Shown here: positions 55,379 through 64,000 of the stretch, in pieces
Position numbering within the stretch: the first letter of the stretch is position 1
Layout: each line of letters starts with the position of its first letter
Assembly: GCA_039583875.1 (NCBI GenBank)
Contig: CM077155.1
Coordinates: 5,630,043 to 5,694,042, forward strand
DNA: 64,000 bases
DNA from: Platanthera guangdongensis
Taxonomy: Eukaryota > Streptophyta > Magnoliopsida > Asparagales > Orchidaceae
Direction: 5' to 3'
The notes under the pieces: model-generated
What the model saw: the letters and a program-made list of their open reading frames with translations, nothing else
What the model was told of the DNA's origin: nothing
Database searches by the model: none
Made by a program: the position numbers and the translations under genes

Positions 55379-57295
55379 TGTTGGGTATTGTATCCACATT
55401 AACCCAGATTTGATGAAGTCACCCTTGAACTAAGATGAATTAATTTGTATTTGATGCTTTGTTTTAGTTATGTGTTTGCAGGTTTCTAATGCCAAGTGTA
55501 GACCAGTGTCATTCTGCACTGGGTCACCAAACACAGGACCATACAATGTAATCCCTCATTGTGTGATTCATGGTGTTGACTCATGTGTAGCCTCTCTATT
55601 GGGATACACTTCATATTCAAGCACTAGGACTAATTGGAGAAAGGCTTGTTGCTGTATTCACCAAAGAAGAATAGAATTCTGTTGAAAGAATTTTACTAAG
55701 TACTTTAGTCGAGTAGATCCCTACATACTTGAGTGAAATACTTAGTCAATACTCAAGTAAGACTATAAGTACTCGAGTAAAGAAATTAGCTCTCGGGTAG
55801 ACAATTATAGCTCTCGAGTAGCTAAGTCAACTACTCGAGTAGATCCCTTATCATTCTTGAGTTAACAGAATTCCTTCTCCAGAAAATTTTCTAAGTAAAT
55901 TACTCGAGTAGTAATATAAGTACTCGAGTAGTTTAGTATTTTGTCTCGAGTTACAAAGACTGGATTTCGCATAACTTTCCCTTACTCGAGTAGCCAAATT
56001 CATGTACTCGAGTAGTTCATCTACTACTCGAGTAGTCCAGAGTTAATTCTCGAGTAACAAGATTTTATTCCCTCAGAATTTGTGTAAGTCCATTACTCGA
56101 GTAGCTATTTCTACGTACTCGAGTAGATTATATCCTCTCGAGTAGTTCAGATGCACTACTCGAGTAACCCAGATTTCTCTTCCAGAAAACATTCTAAGTC
56201 CTTAACTTGAGTAGTTTCTCTACCTCTCCAGTAGTCTATTCCTATTCTCTCAAGTTATATTTCTTGTACTCGAGTAGTTTAACTCCACATCTCAAGTAAC
56301 TATTTTATCACTCGAGTATGTCTTTGTGTACTCGAGTAGTCGCTCTCTGTTTCTGGATTTTCTCTAAGTCACTTACTCGAGAAGTTTTCTTCTATTCACT
56401 CGAGTAGTCTTATCTAGTACTCGAGTAGGTAAACCTTCTCTCGAGTATGTCAGAAATTCTTTTTCAGAAAAATCGTTAAGTCCAGATTTGACAGAAATTT
56501 CAAACAACCTTGACGTGATTAGTCCACATGTACGTCATTAAGACTAATTATGACCGTTAGCCATGTTCTTATATAAAGTCTTGTCTGAAACCGACAAACT
56601 CTAACCAAGGCTGTTAAAGATTATTCTAAGTAAATCTGAATCTAATTTTCTCTCTCTCTAAAAAGCGGAAGCCACCGCCGCCGACCTTCGTCGTGCTCAT
56701 TTGGCTAGGGTTTTTGATTCCAGAAGATTCAGATCAAGAAGATTCATAGATCGAGATCGTCGCTCAGTTCTCCATCGTCTATCCAATCATGTGAAGCCAA
56801 GAAATTTCAGATCTACTTTTGCTGAGACTCTTCTTCAAACTTTCTGATAAAGCCGCAAAGATCTAAGAAGAAGATTTAGGCCGACTGCTTTTAGATCTGA
56901 GAAAGTTTTACTGTTTGTATTTCTACATACTTTCTGTTTAATTTTTGTAGGAGATTTCTCTCCGAGTGTAGGAGCTTTTGCCTTCGAGTTGTAGGACGTT
57001 TTATCTTCCGAGTGTAGATCCATTTTGTGAATCGAGATTGTAGGAACCTTATTCCGAGGCGTAGGATTGGTTTTCAATCCGAGATAGTGGAGTAGCCGAG
57101 TCTAGTGTATTGGTAGATCAGTGAGGGAAAGTGGATGTACCCAAGGTTGGGGAACCACTAAAAATCTTTTGTCGTCTGTGGTTGATTGGTAGATAATCGT
57201 GTGCATCGATCTTAAATTTTTATTCCGCAAAAAGATGCACAACTCACCTATTCACCCCCCTCTAGGTGATTTAGGTAGACAACTGAACACTTTCA
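55379..57295 (+). repeat. E7 5' LTR
   Basis: TGTTGGGTATTG to GAACACTTTCA, 1917 bp. U3 contains the CTCGAG array (55700-56460). TATATAAAG at 56570-56578 is the likely TATA box. The region after it has repeats of GAGTGTAGG (56960-57070). CACCCCCCTCTAGGTGAT lies near the end. Confidence 0.93.
55700..56460. repeat. E7 U3 array of TACTCGAGTA palindromes
   Basis: About 30 sites, many perfect, others with one change (CTCAAG, CTTGAG, CTCGGG). Site starts at 55771, 55791, 55812, 55833 and CTCGAG starts at 55985, 56007, 56027, 56049 show 20-22 bp spacing, mean 21. The array ends about 110 bp before the TATA box. Confidence 0.92.
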
Positions 57296-57316
57296 ATTGG
57301 TATCAGAGCCAGGTTG
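57296..57316 (+). other. E7 primer-binding site
   Basis: ATTGGTATCAGAGCCAGGTT, the best preserved initiator tRNA-Met type site in the window. Confidence 0.92.
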
Positions 57317-57379
57317 ATCATTAAAGGGTTAACACCTTGATCAAATCCTTCTCTAGTTGTCTTTTGAGATCTACCAAGC

Positions 57380-59683
57380 ATGGACAAGGCTAAAGATTTT
57401 GCCAAACTTCCTTTGTGCACCAAGAATAATTTCCCCATGTGGAAAGAAAGAATCAGATTTTTTATGGAAGCTGTGGATCCAAGGATCTTCATGATAGTTG
57501 AAGAAGGTCCTTACATTCCCATGACCGTCTCCACAATAGATCCTACAAAGAAAGTGCCAAAGAAATTGATGGATCTAGACAAAGACGAGATTGCACTTGT
57601 TTCTTTAGATAAGAAGGCCAAGAACATAATAGCAAGTGCAGTCGATGACACCATGCTACAAAACTTGATCCACTACCAGTCTGCAAAGTAGATATGCAGT
57701 CCTTAGTCACTTTGATGGAAGGTACAAAAGAAGTGAGGGATGATAGAAGATCCCTCCTGAATCAGAAATATGAAGCCTTCTGACAAGGACACAAGGACAC
57801 CATTGCTGACACCTTTGAGAACTTTTTCAAGATAGTCAATTGCCTAAGGGTGTATGGTCGGGTCTTCACAAACGAAGAATTAAATGGTAAGTTCCTGAGA
57901 TCCCTCACCAAGGAATGGGATAACAAGGTCTGTGCCATCTGGGAATTTAGAAAGCTAGCCGAGACAGACCCGCAAATCTCTTCGGGAAGCTCATGTCATA
58001 TGAGCTTCAACTCAACACCAGAAAGGTTGAAGAAGAGAAGAGCAGGTCTGCATCCAAAGAGAATTCTATTGCTTTAAAGGCAGACACCTCAAGGAAGTCA
58101 AAGGCTATCTCTCCTACCCCAGCATAAGAAGTGAGTGGAGAAGAAACTTCGGAGCCAAGCACCTCTGGCTCTGAGCTATCTAAAGGAGAGTTCTCTCTGC
58201 CCTCACGTCAGTTCAAGAAATTATTGAACAAAAAGAAGTAATGGAAAGGCAAGGATGCCTCCTATTGAAGATCACGACGTGATAGTGATCGACAAAGAAA
58301 AATCTCAAGCAGCCATGACTGGTATACTCCTAAACATAACAAACATATTTCTACTGACATTATTTGTTACTGTTGTAATAAATCAGGTCATGTCATTGCT
58401 GACTGCCCCCATAAGAGGGAGTGTGGAAGAAGAGAGGAAAAGAAGTCCTCATACATTAAGAAGAGGACAGAGAAGATCCTGATAGCCAAAAAGGGCAAAA
58501 CTCTTAGTGACTTCGACTCATCTGAGTCGAGTGAAGAAGAAGAAGCCTACTTTGGGCTTATGGCTCAGACAGATCATGAACAAGAGCCCCAGTTCACTGG
58601 GAAGGTAAACTCTCACTCTCCTCTTTCAGAATCTGAAGCTTCTGAGCATGATAATGAGGACAGCTCTTCTGACGATTACTCTGAACTCATGGCCCAGTAC
58701 AAGGAGTTGATCACAGCTTACGATAAATGTTGTCAAGTTGTGAAAACTCAGGCTAAAGAGATAAAGTCTCTAAAAACTGAAGAGAGCATCTTGAGAGAGG
58801 AAGTCGCTAAGACTAACTCACTCAAAGAAAACTTCAATAATGTTATTGAAGAATCAACAAGGCTCTTGAGCACCTTGACCTAAAAGAGAAAATCATCAAA
58901 GATTTGGAAGAACAACTCGCTTCTGAAAAGAAACTTGTTGAAAGTTTCTCGAAGCCTAAGGCAGTTCTTCCATTCGTTGCTGAATTCTCAGCTAAGGCCA
59001 AGGGTGCTGGACTAGGCCATGTAGAAGCTCCTAGTAAATCTTCTAGGAGGAATAAGGCTCAAAGAAAAAATAAGGCCGCCAAGAAGGCCTTGGCCAAAGA
59101 GAAGGGGAAAGCCCCTCAAGATCAGACTTCGTTCAAGAAAGTCATATTTCCAACTAATGAGTTCGATCTTGACTCATCCTACGGTCACTTGACCAGGCCT
59201 ACCTATGTAGAGCCAAAGTCTCGTTACCAAGGATGGACTCGCCCTAGAAACTTTGGTGAGAGTGTCTCTAAGGCACCTTATGAAGAAATCATTCTTCAGA
59301 GCTATGGCTCCTTCAATCATGGTCATAGCTTCAAGAAAGCATCAAAGGTAAAGCCCGTTGTGGAAAAGCCAGTGAAGGAGAAGAAATCATGTGATTGCCA
59401 TCATCATGAAGCTTCTTCCTCTAAGAATGCTGGTCATGCGAGACCACAACTTCAAAAGGTCAAGCAGGAAAACATACGACAAAGATACAACATGTTTGAC
59501 TATTGGTGCTGTGGCAGAATTGGTCACATTGCCATCGATTGCTGGTTTAATCCCAGAAATTTTGCAACTCCTCAAGTTGGCAATATGAGAAGGACCACTC
59601 ATAAGGCTAATACTCGTGGGGGGGGGGGGTGTTCTAACTCGAGACAAAGGACCCAAACGTTTTTGGGTTCCTAAGGCAAACTG
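57380..59683 (+). pseudogene. E7 gag
   Basis: Starts at ATG 57380 (MDKAKDFAKLPLC). Conserved parts: gag N-terminus, DDRRSLLNQKYEAF, SLTKEWDNKVCAI, a CCHC knuckle CYCCNKSGHVIADC (58367-58410), acidic Ser blocks, a coiled coil (58680-58910), a basic RRNKAQRKNKAAKKAL patch and a second knuckle YWCCGRIGHIAIDC (about 59500). Breaks include TAG 57689, a stop near 57781, a frameshift near 57975, further shifts in 58080-58550, and a G-run (59618-59627) that shifts the end. TGA follows WVPKAN, then a TTGCAG site. Confidence 0.85.
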
Positions 59684-59690
59684 ACTATGA

Positions 59691-60102
59691 TTGCAGGTAT
59701 GTCCAAAGGTCAACAAAACGCCTATCTTGTATTTGGATAGTGGATGCTCTCGACATATGACCGGGACAAGAAGCCTACTTCAGAATTACTCTCCAGTCTT
59801 GAATGGACTAAAGGTCATCTTTGGAGGTTCAGACCGAGGAATCAGTAAAGGCTATGGTATGATCACTAACGGTAGTGTATCCTTCTCAGATGTAGCTTAT
59901 GTTGAAGGATTGGAACACAATCTCATAAGTATAAGCCAACTCTGCGATAAAGGATACATAGTTGAATTTCATGCTGATAAGTGCTTGATAAAATCCGTTG
60001 ACAGTATGGAAACGATTCTATCCGGCACTCGAAGCAGAAACCTATTTTGTTTAAATTTCATTTGTATAGACTCTTCTACACCATTGCGCTTTTTAGCAAA
60101 AG
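59691..60102 (+). pseudogene. E7 pol, protease part, cut by E8
   Basis: Reads QVCPKVNKTPILYLDSGCSR with the protease DSG active site, HMTGTRSLLQNY, VIFGGSDRGISKGYGMI and YVEGLEHNLISISQLCDKGY, ending SSTPLRFLAK where the E8 LTR starts. The 137 codons are open. Integrase, RT and RNase H of E7 must lie beyond the window. Confidence 0.9.
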
Positions 60103-60247
60103 TGTTGGGTACATTGGATTAAATGTACCTGATTTGAAGAAGCCTCACCCTACTCAATGATATACATCAAAATGTATTTGATGTATTTTGAGTTGCCATG
60201 TGCAGGTTAAGTATTTGCTGGGAAAGCTGAAAAGTTTCTAAGTCCAT

Positions 60248-61170
60248 GTGTCGACACCCAGAAGAAAAGTGTCGACACTTAAGAAGGCTTGTGTCGACAC
60301 CCAGAGAAGCAGTGTCGACACTTGGAGTACTTGTGTCGACACCCAGAGAAGCAGTGTCGACACTTGGAGTAATTGTGTCGACACCAGGGATGCAGAGTCG
60401 ACACCAGACAGAAAGTATCGACACATACTAGTTGTGCCGACATTCAATGAAGAAAAGTCCAGTGAAGCTGTGTTGACACTTAGAAGCAGTGTCGACACCC
60501 AGAGGAACTTTGTCTACATCAGAAAGTGTCGACACTTGAAGGCTGTGTCGACACTCAGCAAATCTCAGTAGAGTCTAAGTATAAGTGTCGACATAATAAA
60601 GAATGTGTCGACACACAGCAGAAGACTCAACATATGAAGAAAGTGTCGACATAAAGAAGAATGTGTCGACACACAGCAGAAGACTCAACACATGCAGAAA
60701 GTGTCGACACTTGGAAGCTGTGTCGACACTCAGCAAAGTTCAACAAAATTCTAAGTACAAGTGTCGACACAAAGGAGATGTGTCGACACTCAGCCAAAGT
60801 CTCAACAAAAGAAGAGTGTGTCGACATAAGGAGAAGTGTCGACACTCAGCAAGTATCAACACAGAAGGCATGTGTCGACACCAAAAGGAAGTGTCGACAC
60901 TGAACAAGTTCAACACAATAAGATGTGTCGACACAAATGAGTTGTGTCGACACTTACAAGAAATCAACTAAGTACTGAAGAACAAGGAGTTGTGCCGACA
61001 CATAATATCAATGTCGACACATGATGAAGAAGCTGTGTCGAGAAGTAAATTCTACAACACAAGGAGTTGTGTCGACACCTTGAAGGCTAGTGTCGACACT
61101 TAGTCTACTTGTGTCGACACTAAGTCTATAAGTGTCGACACTTAAAGACAGAATGTCTCGACACTTTCAG
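60248..61170. repeat. E8 U3 array of GTGTCGACAC palindromes at 21-bp spacing
   Basis: More than 30 sites, most of them perfect. The first seven start at 60248, 60269, 60291, 60312, 60333, 60354 and 60375: steps 21, 22, 21, 21, 21, 21. Spacers alternate between two related sequences (CCCAGAGAAGCA and TTGGAGTACTT types) at first and vary later. The array ends about 130 bp before the TATA box. Confidence 0.95.
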
Positions 61171-61296
61171 ACAGTTACAGATATTTCAAGAACTGACTGG
61201 ATGACTTGACAGTTGCCATTCCAGCCGGTCTACTGCACCTGTCAGAGTTGTCAACAAGCTGTTAGGAACCAGATCAGCCGGTCACCATGAAGAAGG

Positions 61297-61308
61297 CCTA
61301 TATATAGG
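61297..61308 (+). promoter_or_regulatory. E8 LTR TATA box
   Basis: CCTATATATAGG downstream of the palindrome array; likely core promoter of the element. Confidence 0.55.
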
Positions 61309-61659
61309 CTTATTCTGTCAATAGAAAGAGATGATTGAAAAAGATAAGAAGATCAAAAGATCAACAATAAGAGAAAGAGAAGAAGATCTAGCTATTCATT
61401 GAAGAATCATTTCAAGTGAAGATCTAAGTAGTTGGAGAGAGAGAGCTCCTTCCAAGAAGACAGCCGTTGGAACCAGGCTGTGAAGAAGGATTCAGACCTA
61501 TTTCTGAATCTTAAGTTGCAGTGATTGAAGATCAGCTGCAGAGAATCAATCCTATTGTGTTCTACATTCAAGAAGCTTTGAAGAAAGCCAAGTGAGGTTG
61601 ATCTCAGCAGAGTTCTTCCAAGAACTCATCAAGAACCTATCAACTCTTCTCTCTTATTC

Positions 61660-61950
61660 AGAGTTGTAGGTATATAGTTTGTATTCTAAATTTCTTGTAG
61701 GATCCTTAGGGATCTGAGTTGTAAGCCTGTGAATATAAAAGATGAGTGGTAGGGCCTGTGTGCCTGAGTGTAGGAGATCCATATCTCTGAGTGTAGGCCT
61801 TGTGGCTGAGTGTAGGCCTTGTGGCTGAGTGTAGGCCTTGTGGCTGAGTGTAGGCCTTGTGGCTGAGTGTAGGTCTTTGGAGAAGACTGAGTTGTAGGGC
61901 CTTGGGCCTGAGCTGTAGGAACCATTTGGGGTTCTGAGTGTAAGATCTGA
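61660..61950 (+). repeat. GAGTGTAGG repeats in the E8 leader
   Basis: About a dozen copies of GAGTTGTAGG/GAGTGTAGG. In the middle, TGAGTGTAGGCCTTGTGGC is repeated four to five times in perfect tandem with a 19-bp period (about 61775-61870). Similar GAGTGTAGG motifs are found in the matching part of the E7 LTR (56960-57070). Confidence 0.85.
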
Positions 61951-62217
61951 GGATCTGAGATATAGTGGAGGAGTTTGGCCGAATCCAGTACACTACTAGA
62001 TAGGCGAAGGGGGAAAGTGGATGTACCCAAACCTTGGAGAACCACTATAAATTTGTGTGTTCACTGTGTGCATGATTTATTCTGTGATTGCTGATTGATT
62101 GCTGTGAAAAATTAGTTATAACTCTGAGATATAATCTGCAATCTACCTAAAAAGTTTAAAAAGATTTAGTCACCTATTCACCCCCCCCCTCTAGGTGATT
62201 AGGTACAATTTCTTTCA

Positions 62218-62238
62218 AGTGGTATCAGAGGGAGGTTC
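62218..62238 (+). other. E8 primer-binding site
   Basis: AGTGGTATCAGAGGGAGGTT directly after the LTR. Confidence 0.9.
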
Positions 62239-62329
62239 CTCAAAAAGGGACATAACTGTCTGAGTAGATCCTGTTGGCAGATTCAGTGAAATCAAGGACA
62301 GATTCAGCATAATCAAGAAAATCAAGAAA

Positions 62330-64000
62330 ATGGGTTCAACAGAGACTCATAAGGAACTTGGATCCATGAAGTTGCGCATTTGCAGAAAATAGATTTTTGG
62401 CATCTGGAAAGAAAGGGTGAGACTATTTATGGAAGCCTCAGACCCTAGAATTTATATCACAGTTAAAGAAGGGCCATATGTGCCTATGAAGGTTTCAGTC
62501 CTGGATGCAAATCAGAGAACACCTAAGGACTTTTCTGAAATGACAAAAGATGAGATAATTCTAGCCACAATGGATAAGAGGGCTCAGAATATCATTGTAA
62601 GTGCCATAGATGATGCTACATTTCAGAACTTGATACACTGTAAGACATCAAAGGAGATGTGGGATACTTTGATAGTGTACATGGAGGGTTCAGAAGAAGT
62701 CAGGTAGGACAGAAAGTCTTTGTTAAACCAGGAATATGAAAGTTTCAGGCAAGGTAGGTCTGATAGCATAACAGAATGCTATAAGAAATTCTATAGGATA
62801 GTTAATGAGTTAATGTCCTATGGAAGAGATTTCAGCAACTATGAGCTGAATGATAAGTTCTTAAGGTCCCTAACAAATGATTGTGACACCAAGATCTGTG
62901 CCATAAGGGAAATGGCCAAGTTAGCAGATATTCCTCATCCAACTTTATTTGGAAAACTGCTGTCCTATGAAATGCAGTTGATGGTAAGGAAAGAAGAGGA
63001 GAAGACTACCAGAAGTGAGCACAAAGAAAGAGCAGTGGCATTCAAGACAGAAGCCACCAAGAAATACAAAAGTAAGTCTCCATCTCCACCTCTAAAAGTG
63101 GCAGATACTGAGTCAGATGATTCAGAAAGCAGAAAGTCTGAAAGCAGTGAGAGTGATGAGGACTTTGCAGCTTTCACAAGACACTTTCAGAAGTTCCTAA
63201 AGAATAAACAGAGGAGGACTAAGCCATCCACTTCACAGGGAAAATATGACTATTATCAGAACAAGAAGTCATCAAAGAAAGACAGGAGAAAGCCCAAGTC
63301 AAGCAAATCAACTTTATCAAAAATTGTATGCTATTGCTGTAACAGACAAGGACATGTTATTGCAGACTGTCCAGAGAAAAGGAAAGAGTCAACAGATACG
63401 AAAAAGACTCAATTCAAGGGCAATAAGGAAAGGTCTTTTGTTGCCAAGAAGGACAAAGGCCTGTCAGACATGTCTTCTTCAGAAACTGAGTCAGAAGCTG
63501 AAACCTACATAGGACTGTTTGCTGGAGAAGAGCAAGAGGAGTTCATCCAGCTAATGAACTCTATATATAAGCAAGAGGACAATCAGTGCAAAGGACTGAT
63601 GGCCTTAATAGAAGGTGACAGAATCCAGGATCAGCCTGGACCTAGTAAGGTACAAAATTGTTCTTTAAGTTCAATTTCTAGTGCTAGTTCAGATTCAGTT
63701 ACATCAACATCAAGTGATGCCAGTGGATCTAAATCTGAAGAGGATATTCATCAGTTGATTGATGAATATAGAGTTCTGTTGCAAGCTTTTAAGAAAAGCA
63801 AATCCTTGGCCAAGAGTCAAGCTAAGCAAATTGTTAGTCTCAAAGAGGCTACAACTGATTTTGAGAAGCTGATTGATCAAAAGTTAAATGAAATAGCCAG
63901 ACTGAAAATATAACTGTTATTCAGATGGGGACTATAGCATTTAAGAATGATCAAATTAGAAATCTGGAGATTAGTCTTCAGAAGGAGAGAGATATAGTTG
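62330..64000 (+). pseudogene. E8 gag, runs off the window
   Basis: ATG 62330 (MGSTETHKELGS). Gag core WKERVRLFMEASDPR, KTSKEMWDTLIVYMEGSEEV, KSLLNQEYESFRQG, NDKFLRSLTNDCDTKICAI; acidic Ser-rich block; CCHC knuckle CYCCNRQGHVIADC (63330-63371); acidic Ser/Glu block; coiled coil near 63740-63910. Stops at 62390-62392 and 62705-62707 are in frame with the rest. An apparent stop at 63911-63913 is probably a one-base shift, since coiled-coil sequence (IRNLEISLQKERDIV) continues in another frame to the window end. Confidence 0.87.

Larger units (their letters stand above)
55379..60102 (+). mobile_element. E7: SIRE-like Ty1/copia element, interrupted by E8
   Basis: 5' LTR, primer-binding site, gag and the start of pol up to the end of the protease region are present; E8 begins at 60103 and the rest of E7 is presumably right of the window. 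It is related to E3: gag (NNFPMWKERIRFFMEAVDPR) and protease align closely. Gag is more damaged than in E3. Confidence 0.92.
60103..62217 (+). repeat. E8 5' LTR
   Basis: TGTTGGGTACATTGG to CAATTTCTTTCA, 2115 bp. It contains the GTGTCGACAC array (60248-61170), a CCTATATATAGG box at 61297-61308, a purine-rich leader, GAGTGTAGG repeats (61660-61950) and CACCCCCCCCCTCTAGGTGAT near the end. Confidence 0.93.
60103..64000 (+). mobile_element. E8: SIRE-like Ty1/copia element inserted in E7 pol
   Basis: 5' LTR (60103-62217), primer-binding site and gag are in the window; the rest continues to the right. The five bases before it are AAAAG (60098-60102), the expected target duplication. LTR start TGTTGGGTACATTGG and gag relate it to E3 and E7. 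Confidence 0.92.

Noticed and set aside
60248..61170. CRISPR-like array
   Set aside because: Short palindromes with regular spacers look superficially similar, but they lie within a plant LTR, the repeat is only 10 bp, the spacers are related to each other and no cas genes exist here.

Overview
This window is nuclear DNA from a flowering plant, made almost entirely of LTR retrotransposons inserted next to and inside one another. I see no host single-copy gene, tRNA or rRNA. The plant assignment rests on element types known mainly from angiosperms: a Tekay/Del-like Ty3 chromovirus with an integrase chromodomain, a Tat-lineage Ty3 element with two RNase H domains, and several SIRE-like Ty1/copia elements with long LTRs, CCHC gag proteins and, in two copies, an extra ORF after pol. 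The species cannot be named from the sequence.

Layout: 1-5159 is the 3' end of a Tekay-like element (E1, +): integrase with chromodomain, polypurine tract, and a long 3' LTR from 1831. 5160-26327 is a SIRE-like element on the minus strand (E2) with LTRs 5160-7041 and 24280-26171, an open 856-residue post-pol ORF (7447-10017), a broken pol and gag, and, beyond its right LTR, a leftover internal end (26172-26327) showing a tandem LTR-internal-LTR-internal arrangement. Inside E2 gag sits a complete copia element on the plus strand (E3, 15358-23876) bounded by the 5-bp duplication AATAT. 26328-48560 is a Tat-lineage Ty3 element on the minus strand (E5), truncated at both ends. It carries, in order on the plus strand, an intron-containing gene antisense to pol (27352-41221), a 23-copy 86-bp tandem repeat (41830-43767), then integrase, dual RNase H, RT, protease and the end of gag on the minus strand. 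The antisense gene is split by a complete SIRE-like element (E4, +, 28121-40065), a sister of E2. 48561-55378 is a patchwork: degenerate minisatellite, an 854-bp LTR with a primer-binding site (E9), fragments of further antisense-type genes, and a probable solo LTR on the minus strand (E6). 55379-64000 holds a copia element of the E3 kind (E7), interrupted in its pol at 60103 by another relative (E8) whose gag runs off the window.

The most striking signal is in the U3 parts of the LTRs. Seven LTR families each carry a dense array of short repeats of their own sequence, most of them dyad-symmetric, placed before the TATA box where one is visible. The sequences differ (GTGTCGACAC in E8, TACTCGAGTA in E7, TCGTCGA/TCGACGA in E2 and E4, a 32-bp palindrome in E3, GACACGGGCGTGTC in E1, a 19-bp unit in E6), but the cores of five copia families contain TCGA, and spacing is close to whole helical turns (about 11, 21 or 31-32 bp). 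In E2 and E4 the same motif array appears twice more inside the element: in frame in the gag C-terminus, and between pol and the post-pol ORF. In E4 the latter array is followed by a TATAAAA box about 120 bp before the ORF start. This resembles a set of family-specific enhancer or binding-site arrays coevolving with a cognate DNA-binding protein; that reading is inference.

Most coding regions are broken, largely by C-to-T or G-to-A type stops (CGA to TGA, CAG to TAG, TGG to TGA or TAG), as expected for methylated, silenced copies. The inferred order of events is E1 and E5 oldest, then E2 and E4, then E3 into E2; and E7 before E8.
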